Assembly: GCF_015645445.1 (NCBI RefSeq)
Contig: NZ_JADOGI010000012.1
Span: 1 to 64,000, forward strand
Direction: 5' to 3'
Length of the DNA stretch: 64,000 bases
Origin: Nonomuraea cypriaca
Lineage (GTDB): Bacteria; Actinomycetota; Actinomycetes; Streptosporangiales; Streptosporangiaceae
In this document: positions 47,189 to 55,730 of the stretch, one piece after another
Numbering within the stretch: position 1 is the first letter of the stretch
How the letters are laid out: the number at the start of each line of letters is the position of its first letter
The notes under the pieces: generated by a model
What the model was told of the DNA's origin: nothing
The model's input: the letters and a program-made list of their open reading frames with translations, nothing else
Database searches by the model: none
Position numbers and translations under genes: made by a program

Positions 47189-48372
47189 CAGATCCCTCCC
47201 ACGAACCGTCCGGGAGACATCCTGCGCCCGGGATCGAAGCGTTCCTTGACCCGCCGCATCAGCGGCAGCCCGCTCACCTGCCCCCACCGGTCGATGCTTT
47301 CGTACGGCGCGGACAGCACGCTCACCCGCCCGCCTGCGGCCTCCACCCGTTCGCGGAGCTCCGTCACGACGGCGGCCAGCTCGCTCTCGCCGGTCGCGTC
47401 CGAGTCCAGCAGCACCCGTCCTGAGACGGGTGAGCCGCGCAGCGCCATGCCGGTCGCGGCCGCCGCGTCGAGCACGGCCCGCGTCCCCGAGGCCGGGAAC
47501 CGCAGCTCCACCAGCAAGTCGTCCCGCAGGATCAGCCCCCACCACGAGGGCCGCACGTCGCCGATGGTCCCGCCGCCGGTCAGCTCGCGCAACGCCTGCG
47601 CCCTGGGCTCGGCCGCCGACCCCTCGACCAGCGCGGCCAGCGTCACCGGCCCGCCGGGACCCGGCCAGTCCACCTCGACCGCGCTCGGCTCGGCCTGCGA
47701 CGCGGCCAGCGCCGCCGCGATCCCGGGCACCTGGGCGCGATCGAGCTCCGTCGTCAGCCAGCGCCGCGCGGCCGGCAGCGGATGCAGCCGGAACGTGGCC
47801 TCCGCGATGACGCCGAGGGTGCCGTACGAGCCGGTGAAGAGCTTGCCGAGGTCGTAGCCCGCGACGTTCTTGACGACCTTGCCGCCCGACCTGGCGACGG
47901 TGCCGTCGGGCAGCACGACGGTGACGCCGATCAGCAGGTCCCGCGCGGCGCCGTAGCGGAACGCGCGCGGCCCGGGCAGCGCGGCGGCCAGGGTGCCGCC
48001 GACGGTCGTGTTCTCGGTGAACGGCACGTCGAGCGCCAGCTCCTGCCCCTTCTCCGCCAGCGCGGCCGCCAGGGCGTCCATCGTCACCCCGGCCTCGGCG
48101 CGTACCACGAGGTCGCCGGCCGCGTGCTCAAGGAGCGTGTTCATGCAGCACATGTCGAGCAGCACGTCGCAGCGCTCCGGCGGGCGGCCCCAGTGCAGCT
48201 TCGTACCGCCGCCCGCGGGAACGACCGCCAGGTCGTCCTCCGCGCACGCCCGCAGCACGGCCGCGACCTCCTCGACCGTCTCCGGCAGCGCCACCCAGCG
48301 GGGCTGCACCCCGCTCACGGCGTCGTCCGCGTCCGCCTGCCTGACCGTCACGCCCTGCCACGCCGGCGCCAT
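47188..48372 (-). CDS. glcE: Glycolate oxidase FAD-binding subunit GlcE
   Basis: 394 residues from the ATG at 48372, which overlaps the glcD stop (TGATG). FAD-binding type-4 (PCMH) domain: VVPAGGGTKLHWG, PFTENTTVGGTLAAAL, SGGKVVKNVAGYDLGKL; end RFDPGRRMSPGRF. Works with GlcD and GlcF to oxidise glycolate (and D-lactate in some species) to glyoxylate. Confidence 0.95.
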   Translation of the reverse strand: MAPAWQGVTVRQADADDAVSGVQPRWVALPETVEEVAAVLRACAEDDLAVVPAGGGTKLHWGRPPERCDVLLDMCCMNTLLEHAAGDLVVRAEAGVTMDALAAALAEKGQELALDVPFTENTTVGGTLAAALPGPRAFRYGAARDLLIGVTVVLPDGTVARSGGKVVKNVAGYDLGKLFTGSYGTLGVIAEATFRLHPLPAARRWLTTELDRAQVPGIAAALAASQAEPSAVEVDWPGPGGPVTLAALVEGSAAEPRAQALRELTGGGTIGDVRPSWWGLILRDDLLVELRFPASGTRAVLDAAAATGMALRGSPVSGRVLLDSDATGESELAAVVTELRERVEAAGGRVSVLSAPYESIDRWGQVSGLPLMRRVKERFDPGRRMSPGRFVGGI

Positions 48373-49811
48373 CAGAACTGCTCCGCCTTCCCTGACTCGA
48401 CCAGCGGGTGGACGCCCTTGCGCACGCCCGGCACCTCGCCGCACAGCCGCGGCGTGGGGAACACCTTGCCCGGGTTGGACAGGCCCCGGGGGTCGAACGC
48501 GCACCGGACGAGCTGCATGGTGTCCAGGTCGTCCGCGCCGAACATCCTCGTCATGTAACGCGACTTGTCCACCCCGACCCCGTGCTCGCCCGTGATCGAG
48601 CCGCCGTGTTCGATGCACAGGTCCAGGATCGCGCCGGAGACCACCTCGGCCCGCTCGCCCGCCCCCGGCTCGGCGTCGTCGAACAGCACCAGCGGGTGCA
48701 GGTTGCCGTCGCCCGCGTGGAAGACGTTCGCCACCCTGATGCCGTGCTCCGCGGAGAGCCGGTCGATGGCGGCCAGCACCGCGGGCAGCGAGGTGCGCGG
48801 CACGACGCCGTCCTGCACGATGTACGCGGGACTGATGCGCCCGACGGCCGCGAACGCCGACTTGCGCCCCTTCCAGATCGCCGCCCGCTCCGCCGCGTCG
48901 GCCGCCACCCGCAGCTCGAACGCGCTCGAGCAGATCTCTTCGAGCTGCGCGAACTGCCGCTCCACCTCCGCCGCCGGGCCGTCCAGCTCCACGATGAGCA
49001 CGGCTCCCGCGCCCTCGGGGTAGGAGCAGGCCACCGCCGCCTCGGCCGCCTCGATGGACAGGGCGTCCATCATCTCGATCGCGGCCGGCACGATGCCCGC
49101 GCCGATGATCGCCGAGACTGCCTCGCCGCCCTGCTCGATGCTCTCGAACGCGGCCAGCACCGTGGTCACGGCCTCGGGCGCGCGGCTCAGGCGTACCGTG
49201 ATCTTGGTGGCGATGCCCAGCGTGCCCTCCGAGCCGATGAACGCGCCCAGCAGGTCGTAACCCGGGTCCATGCGGTCGAGCGTGACCAGGTCGCCGTCCG
49301 GGGTGACGATCTCGCAGGCCTCGACGTGGTTGACGGTGAAGCCGTACTTGAGGCAGTGGGCGCCGCCGGAGTTCTCCGCGACGTTGCCGCCGATGGAGCA
49401 GACCTGCTGGCTGGAGGGGTCGGGCGCGTAGTAGTAGCCCTGGCCGCGTACCGCCTCGGTGATGGCCAGGTTGGTGACCCCCGGCTCCACCACGGCCCTG
49501 CGGCCGGGCAGGTCGATCTCCAGGATCGCGCGCATCTTGGCGGTGACGATGAGCACGCCGTCCTCGCGCGGCAGCGCGCCGCCCGACAGGCCCGTGCCCG
49601 AGCCCCTGGCGACGAAGGGCACGCCGAAGTCGTTGCAGAGGCGTACTACGCGGGCGACCTGCTCGGCCGTGTCGGGGAGCACGACCACGCCGGGGGTCGC
49701 CCGGTGGTAGGTGAGGCCGTCGCACTCGTACGTGCGCAGGCGTACCGGATCGGTGATCACCGAGTCATGGGGCAGCAGCGAGCGCAGAGCCGCTGTCAGC
49801 GTTTCTAGCAC
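48372..49811 (-). CDS. glcD: Glycolate oxidase catalytic subunit GlcD
   Basis: 479 residues from a GTG (AAAGGGGG upstream). FAD-linked oxidase: PFVARGSGTGLSGGALP, SSQQVCSIGGNVAENSGG, FIGSEGTLGI, and C-terminal NVFHAGDGNLHPL and EHGVGVDKSR, the metal and substrate region of the vanillyl-alcohol oxidase superfamily. It follows aceB by 21 bases. Confidence 0.96.
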   Translation of the reverse strand: MLETLTAALRSLLPHDSVITDPVRLRTYECDGLTYHRATPGVVVLPDTAEQVARVVRLCNDFGVPFVARGSGTGLSGGALPREDGVLIVTAKMRAILEIDLPGRRAVVEPGVTNLAITEAVRGQGYYYAPDPSSQQVCSIGGNVAENSGGAHCLKYGFTVNHVEACEIVTPDGDLVTLDRMDPGYDLLGAFIGSEGTLGIATKITVRLSRAPEAVTTVLAAFESIEQGGEAVSAIIGAGIVPAAIEMMDALSIEAAEAAVACSYPEGAGAVLIVELDGPAAEVERQFAQLEEICSSAFELRVAADAAERAAIWKGRKSAFAAVGRISPAYIVQDGVVPRTSLPAVLAAIDRLSAEHGIRVANVFHAGDGNLHPLVLFDDAEPGAGERAEVVSGAILDLCIEHGGSITGEHGVGVDKSRYMTRMFGADDLDTMQLVRCAFDPRGLSNPGKVFPTPRLCGEVPGVRKGVHPLVESGKAEQF

Positions 49812-49832
49812 CGATCCCCCTTTGTGTGGTCG

Positions 49833-51410
49833 TTATGGCATTTGAGCATAGGCGGGCAGCGTGAGGAACTCGGCGAAATCATCGTCCAGCGCCACTTCCT
49901 TGAACAGTGCCGTCGCCTGCTCGAACAGCTTCTCGTCGTATCCCGGCTCGCCGGCGATCTTGTCCAGCTCCTCCGCGATGATCCGCTCCACCAGCTCCTT
50001 CGTCACCTGCGCGCCGGTGTCGGCGAGCGTGATGTCGTTGTGGATCCACTGCCAGACCTGCGAGCGCGAGATCTCGGCCGTGGCGGCGTCCTCCATGAGG
50101 TTGTGGATGGCCGCGGCGCCCTGCCCGCCCATCCAGGAGGCCAGGTAGCGCAGCCCGACGTCCACGTTGGCGCGCAGCCCGGCCTCGGTGATGTCGCCGG
50201 GCGTCTCGGAGACGGCCAGCAGCTCGGCGGCAGTCACGCTGACGTCCTCGCGCAGCCGGTCGAGCTGATTGGGTCGCGATCCGAGCACCCCGTCGAACAC
50301 CTCGCGGCAGACCGGCACCAGGTCAGGGTGGGCCACCCAGGACCCGTCGAACCCGTCGCCCGACTCGCGCGTCTTGTCCGCCCGCACCTTCTCGAGCGCG
50401 ACCGCGTTCACCTCGGGGTCGCGCCGCGACGGGATGAACGCCGCCATCCCGCCGATGGCGTGCGCGCCGCGCTTGTGACACGTACGCACCAGCAACTCGG
50501 TGTACGCCCGCATGAACGGCGCCGTCATCGTGACCGAGTTACGCTCAGGCAGCAGGAACTCGCGGCCCCTGGTGCGAAACTTCTTGATCACGCTGAACAG
50601 GTAGTCCCAGCGGCCCGCGTTGAGCCCCGCCGAGTGGTCGCGCAGCTCGTACAGGATCTCCTCCATCTCGAACGCCGCCGGGTACGTCTCGATGAGCACG
50701 GTCGCCCGGATGGTGCCGTAGGGGATGCCGAGGAGCTCCTGAGCCCTGGTGAACACGTCGTTCCAGAGCCGAGCCTCCAGGTAGGACTCGATCTTGGGCA
50801 GGTAGAAGTACGGGCCCTTGCCCTTGTCGATCTGCCGCTTGGCACAGTGGAAGAAGTAGAGCCCGAAGTCGAACAGCGCCCCCGTCACCGGCGCGCCGTC
50901 CACCGTGGCGTGCTTCTCGTCCAGGTGCCAGCCGCGCGGCCGCACCACGACCGTGGCCAGCTCCGCGTCGGGCCCGAGCGTGTAGGACTTGCCGCCTGCC
51001 TCGAAGTCGATCGTGCGGTCGAGCGCGTCGCGCAGGTTGATGTGGCCGCTCACGCAGTTTTCCCAGAGCGGGGAGTTGGCGTCCTCGAAGTCGGCCAGCC
51101 ACACCCTGGCGCCGGAGTTGAGCGCGTTGATGGTCATCTTCTTGTCGACGGGACCGGTGATCTCGACCCGGCGGTCCTCCAGACCGGGCGCCGGGGGAGC
51201 GACCTGCCAGTCGGCCTGCCTGATCTGCTTGGTCTCGGGCAGGAAGTCCAGGGTGCCGCCGGCCGACAGCTCGGCCTGCCGCGTCTGGCGGGCCTTGAGC
51301 AGCTCCAGCCGCCTGGCGCCGAACTCGCGCTGGAGGGTCGCCACGAAATCGAGCGCCTCCGGCGTGAGTATCTCGTCGAACCGGTTGAGCATCGGGCCGG
51401 TGATCTCCAT
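49833..51410 (-). CDS. aceB: Malate synthase A
   Basis: 525 residues from the ATG at 51410 (GAGGGG upstream). Condenses glyoxylate with acetyl-CoA to malate. Conserved blocks: [25 protein letters not shown] (catalytic-site acids), [16 protein letters not shown], and the C-terminal [10 protein letters not shown]. First gene of the operon aceB-glcDEF, which turns glycolate into malate. No isocitrate lyase lies nearby; the only ICL-like gene in the window is the frameshifted distant one at 6.4 kb, which is probably not AceA. Confidence 0.95.
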   Translation of the reverse strand: MEITGPMLNRFDEILTPEALDFVATLQREFGARRLELLKARQTRQAELSAGGTLDFLPETKQIRQADWQVAPPAPGLEDRRVEITGPVDKKMTINALNSGARVWLADFEDANSPLWENCVSGHINLRDALDRTIDFEAGGKSYTLGPDAELATVVVRPRGWHLDEKHATVDGAPVTGALFDFGLYFFHCAKRQIDKGKGPYFYLPKIESYLEARLWNDVFTRAQELLGIPYGTIRATVLIETYPAAFEMEEILYELRDHSAGLNAGRWDYLFSVIKKFRTRGREFLLPERNSVTMTAPFMRAYTELLVRTCHKRGAHAIGGMAAFIPSRRDPEVNAVALEKVRADKTRESGDGFDGSWVAHPDLVPVCREVFDGVLGSRPNQLDRLREDVSVTAAELLAVSETPGDITEAGLRANVDVGLRYLASWMGGQGAAAIHNLMEDAATAEISRSQVWQWIHNDITLADTGAQVTKELVERIIAEELDKIAGEPGYDEKLFEQATALFKEVALDDDFAEFLTLPAYAQMP

Positions 51411-51424
51411 GGGACCCCTCTTCC

Positions 51425-51453
51425 TTTTCCGAGGTGTGGAAAACCAGTTCTGG
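51425..51453 (-). promoter_or_regulatory. Inverted repeats in front of aceB, candidate IclR operator
   Basis: TTTTCC (51425-51430), 7-base spacer, GGAAAA (51438-51443) is a perfect inverted repeat, directly followed by CCAG-TT-CTGG (51444-51453). Both lie just upstream of the aceB ribosome-binding site. A/T-rich inverted TTCC/GGAA elements resemble IclR-type sites; two IclR genes are in the operon. Confidence 0.55.
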
Positions 51454-51571
51454 ATTATGGAATTCAACCTACTCTTGTGCTGGTTCAGGGGTCAAAGCTG
51501 GGGTTCCCCCAGGGGGTGTTCCGGGGCATCCCCGATACGTGCGCGGGCCCGGCGAGGAGAGGATCTGGGGC

Positions 51572-52264
51572 ATGAAGAAAATCGCGATCGCGGGCGGGCT
51601 GCTGGCCTCCGCCGTGCTGCTCACCGGTTGCGGGCTCGCGCAGATCGCCGGCCCCTCCCACCAGGACACCGTCTCCTACCAGGTGACGGACAAGGTCGCC
51701 AAGCTGCGGGTGGACGGCCACGCGGGCGACACCGTGGTGACGGAGACCGACGGCACGGCCATCCGCGTCGTGGAGACCCTTCGCTGGCACGGCGACGACA
51801 AGCCCAAGGCGGAGCACAAGGTCGAGGGCGACGCGTTGATCGTGACGTACGACTGCCCGTCGGACTGGGGCAGCTGCGGCGTCGACTACAAGATAGAGAT
51901 CCCCAAGGGGCTCCCCGTCGACCTCGACAGCGGCTCGGGCGACATCACGCTCAGGGACCTGACCGGGGACATCGAGGTGTTCGTCGGCTCCGGCGACGTG
52001 GACGCCGCCGGCCTGACGGGCAAGAAGGTGTCGGCCGAGGCCGGGTCGGGAAACGTGGAGCTCGTGTACACCTCCGCGCCCGACGACGCGAAGGTGGAGG
52101 TCGGGTCGGGTGACGTGGTGCTCAAGGTGCCCGACGTCGCCTATGACGTGTCGACCGACACGGGAGCCGGCGACGCGGAGGTCACCGTCAAGACCGACGG
52201 GTCGTCCCCGCACAAGATCTCCCTGGCCTCGGGATCCGGCGACCTCAGCGTGTTGCCTGGATAA
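51572..52264 (+). CDS. DUF4097-type beta-helical lipoprotein
   Basis: 230 residues from the ATG at 51572. Lipoprotein signal MKKIAIAGGLLASAVLLTGC (lipidated Cys at 20). The mature part is a run of short repeats with Ser-Gly-Ser-Gly-Asp turns (SGSGDITL, VGSGDVDA, VGSGDVVL, SGSGDLSV) as in DUF4097 right-handed beta-helix proteins. Cell-surface, function unknown. Divergent from aceB. Confidence 0.85.
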   Translation: MKKIAIAGGLLASAVLLTGCGLAQIAGPSHQDTVSYQVTDKVAKLRVDGHAGDTVVTETDGTAIRVVETLRWHGDDKPKAEHKVEGDALIVTYDCPSDWGSCGVDYKIEIPKGLPVDLDSGSGDITLRDLTGDIEVFVGSGDVDAAGLTGKKVSAEAGSGNVELVYTSAPDDAKVEVGSGDVVLKVPDVAYDVSTDTGAGDAEVTVKTDGSSPHKISLASGSGDLSVLPG

Positions 52265-52314
52265 CCAGGTGTTGGCACGGGGGATGTCGTGCCACCATCG
52301 GGGAAGACACTGAG

Positions 52315-53760
52315 GTGTCCAGACGTTCCCTAATAGAGATGACACGTATGCACGAAAACACCGCGCTCGACGAGTTCGAGACCGGCGACATGGACCTCGA
52401 GGAGCGCCAGGCGCTGCGCCGCGTGGCGGGCCTTTCCACCGAACTCCAGGACGTCTCCGAAGTCGAGTACCGGCAGTTGCGGCTCGAGCGGGTCGTCCTG
52501 GTCGGCGTCTGGACCTCCGGCACGGCGGCCGACGCCGAGAACTCCCTGCTGGAGCTGAAGCTGCTGGCTGAGACGGCGGGCTCCCAGGTGCTCGACGGCC
52601 TGGTCCAGCGCCGGCAGAAGCCCGACCCGGCCACCTACATCGGCTCGGGCAAGGCCCTTGAGCTGCGCGACGTGGTCGAGTCGACCGGCGCGGACACCGT
52701 GATCTGCGACGGCGAGCTGGCTCCTGGCCAGCTCCGTCAGCTGGAGGAGACGGTCAAGGTCAAGGTGATCGACCGCACCGCGCTGATCCTCGACATCTTC
52801 GCCCAGCACGCCAAGAGCCGCGAGGGCAAGGCCCAGGTCGAGCTGGCGCAGCTCCAATACCTCCTGCCCCGCCTGCGCGGCTGGGGTGGCAACCTGTCCA
52901 GGCAGGTCGGCGGCCGGGCCGCCGGCGGCGTCGGCATCGGCGGCCGCGGCCCCGGTGAGACCAAGATCGAGCTGGACCGCCGCCGCATCCGCGAGCGGAT
53001 GGCCAAACTGCGCCGCCAGATCGGCGGCATGTCCACCTCCCGCGACACCATGCGCTACCAGCGCCAGCGGCGCGAGGTCCCGGCCGTGGCCATCGCCGGC
53101 TACACCAACGCCGGCAAGTCCTCGCTGCTCAACCGCGTCACCGGTGCGGGCGTGCTGGTGGAGGACGCGCTGTTCGCCACCCTCGACCCGACCGTGCGCC
53201 GGGCGCGCACGCCGGAAGGCAGGCTGTTCACGATCGCCGACACCGTCGGGTTCGTCCGTCACCTTCCGCACCAGCTCGTGGAGGCGTTCCGCTCCACGCT
53301 GGAGGAGGTCGCGGACGCCGACCTGATCCTGCACGTGGTCGACGGCTCGCACCCCGATCCCGAGGGGCAGCTGGCGGCCGTGCGCGAGGTCTTCGCCGAC
53401 ATCGAGGGCGCCTCCGACGTACGCGAGATCGTGGTGATCAACAAGGCCGACATGGCCGACCAGGACGTGATCGACCGCATCACCCGGCGTGAGCAGGACA
53501 CCATCGTGGTGTCCGCGCGGACCGGCAAGGGCGTTCCCGAGTTGATGGCGCTCATCGAGCGGGAGCTGCCGAGGCTGGATCACGAGGTCCACCTGCTGGT
53601 TCCGTACGATCGGGGCGACCTGATCTCGCGGGCGCACAAGGAGGCCGAAGTGATCTCCGTGGACCACGTCGAGGACGGCACGATCCTGCACGCCCGCGTG
53701 CTGCCCAGCCTGTTCCAGGAGCTGGAGCGGGCCGGCAAGCCGGTCGAACGCGTCTTCTGA
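52315..53760 (+). CDS. hflX: GTPase HflX
   Basis: Ribosome-associated GTPase that rescues or splits stalled and hibernating ribosomes. About 480 residues. N-terminal HflX domain (VVLVGVWTSG), coiled linker with GGRGPGETKIELDRRRI, then G domain: G1 GYTNAGKSSLL, G3 DTVGFV, G4 NKAD, G5 SARTGKG. Start uncertain: GTG 52315 or ATG 52339/52348. The neighbouring partner expected from streptomycetes (dapF) is 41 kb away. A strong hairpin follows. Confidence 0.94.
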   Translation: MSRRSLIEMTRMHENTALDEFETGDMDLEERQALRRVAGLSTELQDVSEVEYRQLRLERVVLVGVWTSGTAADAENSLLELKLLAETAGSQVLDGLVQRRQKPDPATYIGSGKALELRDVVESTGADTVICDGELAPGQLRQLEETVKVKVIDRTALILDIFAQHAKSREGKAQVELAQLQYLLPRLRGWGGNLSRQVGGRAAGGVGIGGRGPGETKIELDRRRIRERMAKLRRQIGGMSTSRDTMRYQRQRREVPAVAIAGYTNAGKSSLLNRVTGAGVLVEDALFATLDPTVRRARTPEGRLFTIADTVGFVRHLPHQLVEAFRSTLEEVADADLILHVVDGSHPDPEGQLAAVREVFADIEGASDVREIVVINKADMADQDVIDRITRREQDTIVVSARTGKGVPELMALIERELPRLDHEVHLLVPYDRGDLISRAHKEAEVISVDHVEDGTILHARVLPSLFQELERAGKPVERVF

Positions 53761-53803
53761 CCCACAGGTCGGACGCGCCTTCTGGCCCATACCGCCCAGA
53801 TGG

Positions 53804-53842
53804 TTGGGCAGCTCTTGCTACAAAGCGCACAGAGCTGCCCAA
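53804..53842 (+). terminator. Strong hairpin downstream of hflX
   Basis: Perfect 12-bp arms TTGGGCAGCTCT (53804-53815) and AGAGCTGCCCAA (53831-53842) around a 15-base loop, 43 bases after the hflX stop. No U-run follows, as usual for high-GC actinomycetes. Confidence 0.7.
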
Positions 53843-54138
53843 AAGCGGCAGTGGTCGCCGAACCCTGGGATTGCTAGGATGGCCAGACCTAACGTTGGTC
53901 TGCTTTTTGGGTTCGGGTTCTGGTTTCGGATGATGACTCTTCGTGTCGAAGTCGTCAACGGGGGCCGTGGGGACGAGTTGGGGTTGCGTGACGCTTGGGA
54001 TCGGTGGTCTTTCTTCCGAATAACCCTGTACAGCTGCCCGACATGTGAAATAACGTAACTGAACTGAAATCGCCGGATCATGATTCCGGCGATACGGTCA
54101 CCGCACAACATATTGCGGATGAGAGCAGGAGACCCCCC
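53843..54138. other. hflX-hutI intergenic region with a hairpin/palindrome
   Basis: About 300 bases, less GC-rich than the genes around it, with no convincing coding frame. Near its end TCGCCGGA (54070-54077) and TCCGGCGA (54085-54092) form a perfect 8-bp inverted repeat around TCATGAT, about 47 bases before the leader ORF of hutI; it could be an operator or RNA hairpin. AGGAGA at 54127-54132 is the ribosome-binding site of that ORF. Confidence 0.55.
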
Positions 54139-54237
54139 ATGTCGTCCGGACCCGGAGCGGACTCAGTGGGCGCGGCACAGGCCGTGCGCTGGGCGTTGTG
54201 CTCGCGTGGGGGCTCGTGCGGGGCGGTGATGCGGTGA
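54139..54237 (+). CDS. 32-codon leader ORF coupled to hutI
   Basis: ATG 54139 with AGGAGA 6 bases upstream; the peptide (MSSGPGADSVGAAQAV...) ends at TGA 54235-54237, overlapping the hutI GTG start (GTGA). hutI itself lacks a clear ribosome-binding site, so ribosomes finishing this ORF may feed hutI. No similarity recognised. Confidence 0.5.
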   Translation: MSSGPGADSVGAAQAVRWALCSRGGSCGAVMR

Positions 54238-55442
54238 CCGTTCGACTCCTGACCAATATCGGGCGTCTCTGGACCGGCAACGAGGTCCTCAGCAACGCCG
54301 CCATCCTCGTGCACAACGACCGCATCGCGTGGGTCGGGCGAGCCCCCGACCTGCCGCAGAGCGTGCCCGGAGTCGTCGACGACATCGTCGACGTCGACCA
54401 CGTCGAAAACCTCGGCGGCGCGCTCGTCACGCCCGGTCTCATCGACGCCCACACGCATCCCGTCTACGCCGGCAACCGCTACGCCGAGCTGGCCATCCGC
54501 ACCGGCGGCTCCAGCGCCGCCTCGATCACCGCGGCGGGCGGCGGCGTGGGCTCCACCGTCACCGTGACCCGCGGCACCGACCCGTGGACGCTCTGCAACG
54601 GCGTGCGCGAGCGGCTGCGCGGCTGGCTGCTCAGCGGCACCACCACGGTCGAGGCCAAGACCGGCTACCACCTCACCCGCGACGGCGAGCTCGCCGACGT
54701 GCGGCTCCTGCGCGAGCTGGAGAAGGAGCCGATGATGCCGCGGGTGCACGTCACGTTCCTGGCCGCGCACGTGGTCCCGCCCGAATACTTCGGCCGCCAG
54801 CGCGAATACGTCGAGGCCGTGGGCGCCTGGTGCGGCGACGCGGCCGCGGCGGGCGCCGACAGCGTCGACGTCTACTGCGACGAGGGCCACTTCACCACCG
54901 AGGAATCCCGCTGGGTCCTCGCCTCCGGCCGCAACGTCGGCCTGCTGCCACGCATCCACGCCGGCCAGTACAGCCGCCGCGGGGCCGTCCAGCTGGCCGC
55001 AGAGCTCGGCTGCGCCTCCGCCGACGGCCTGCACCACATGTCCGACGAGGACATCGCCATCATGTCCCGCTACGGCGTGCCCGCCGTCGTCTGCCCCGCC
55101 ACCGCGCTCCAGCGCGGCCACCTCCCGCCGGTCCGCCAGATGATCAAGCACGGCGTGCAGATCGCGCTCGGCAGCGACCACAACCCCGGCTACTGCGGCA
55201 TCACCTCGATGGCGCTGGTGATCGCGATGGCGGTGTCGGCGTTCGGGATGAGCGTCAACGACGCGCTGCGCGCAGCCACGCTCGGCGGCGCGACCGTCCT
55301 CGGCGCCCCTGACCGCGGCGTGCTGGCGCCGGGCCGGCTGGCGGACATCGTGCAGTGGGACGCGGACCACGAGGGCGCCTTCGCCTGGTCCTTCGGCCTC
55401 AAGCCGCGCCGGGTGTGGCGGGGTGGGACGCCCGTCCAGTAG
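54234..55442 (+). CDS. hutI: Imidazolonepropionase
   Basis: 402 residues from the GTG at 54234. Amidohydrolase that opens 4-imidazolone-5-propionate to N-formiminoglutamate in histidine degradation. Metal motif DAHTHPVYAGNR; EAKTGYHL (carrying the substrate-site Lys/Glu region), VDVYCDEGHF, GLLPRIHAGQ with the zinc His, and SDHNPGYCG near the C-terminus. The other hut genes are not in the window, so it works with a locus elsewhere. Confidence 0.93.
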   Translation: MTVRLLTNIGRLWTGNEVLSNAAILVHNDRIAWVGRAPDLPQSVPGVVDDIVDVDHVENLGGALVTPGLIDAHTHPVYAGNRYAELAIRTGGSSAASITAAGGGVGSTVTVTRGTDPWTLCNGVRERLRGWLLSGTTTVEAKTGYHLTRDGELADVRLLRELEKEPMMPRVHVTFLAAHVVPPEYFGRQREYVEAVGAWCGDAAAAGADSVDVYCDEGHFTTEESRWVLASGRNVGLLPRIHAGQYSRRGAVQLAAELGCASADGLHHMSDEDIAIMSRYGVPAVVCPATALQRGHLPPVRQMIKHGVQIALGSDHNPGYCGITSMALVIAMAVSAFGMSVNDALRAATLGGATVLGAPDRGVLAPGRLADIVQWDADHEGAFAWSFGLKPRRVWRGGTPVQ

Positions 55443-55455
55443 TTGATCTCGGGGC

Positions 55456-55560
55456 ATGCCCTTGGTCGCGGTCGTCACGGATTCCAGCGCCTATCTGCCT
55501 CGGGTGGCGGGTGTCACGGTCGTACCGCTGTTTTGCGTGGCTCAAGGGGTCTTGATATGA
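55456..55560 (+). pseudogene. Truncated degV remnant (N-terminal 34 codons)
   Basis: From the ATG at 55456 the frame reads VAVVTDSSAYLP and VTVVPLFCVAQGV, matching the start of DegV-family fatty-acid-binding proteins, then stops at 55558-55560. The remaining about 240 residues are gone. In streptomycetes degV precedes comEA, exactly this position, so it is the stump of the syntenic gene after a deletion. Confidence 0.75.
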
Positions 55561-55730
55561 GTTGAGCGGCCTTTGCGTGACCTCGCGTCTCCCCTGTCAC
55601 GGCATCCGTGTACGGCCATGAGACGTCTCTCCGGCCCCTTATCCACATGACCAACGTGTGGCGCCTCGACTGTCCACAGAACGCCGCTCGGGCCCATTGC
55701 AGCGGTCCCTGAGGGCCTACCTTCGCTGGC

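Noticed and set aside
47188-49725. 845-codon frame suggesting a large fusion protein
   Set aside because: Its last 394 codons are glcE; the rest is an out-of-frame reading of glcD, which is complete in its own frame.
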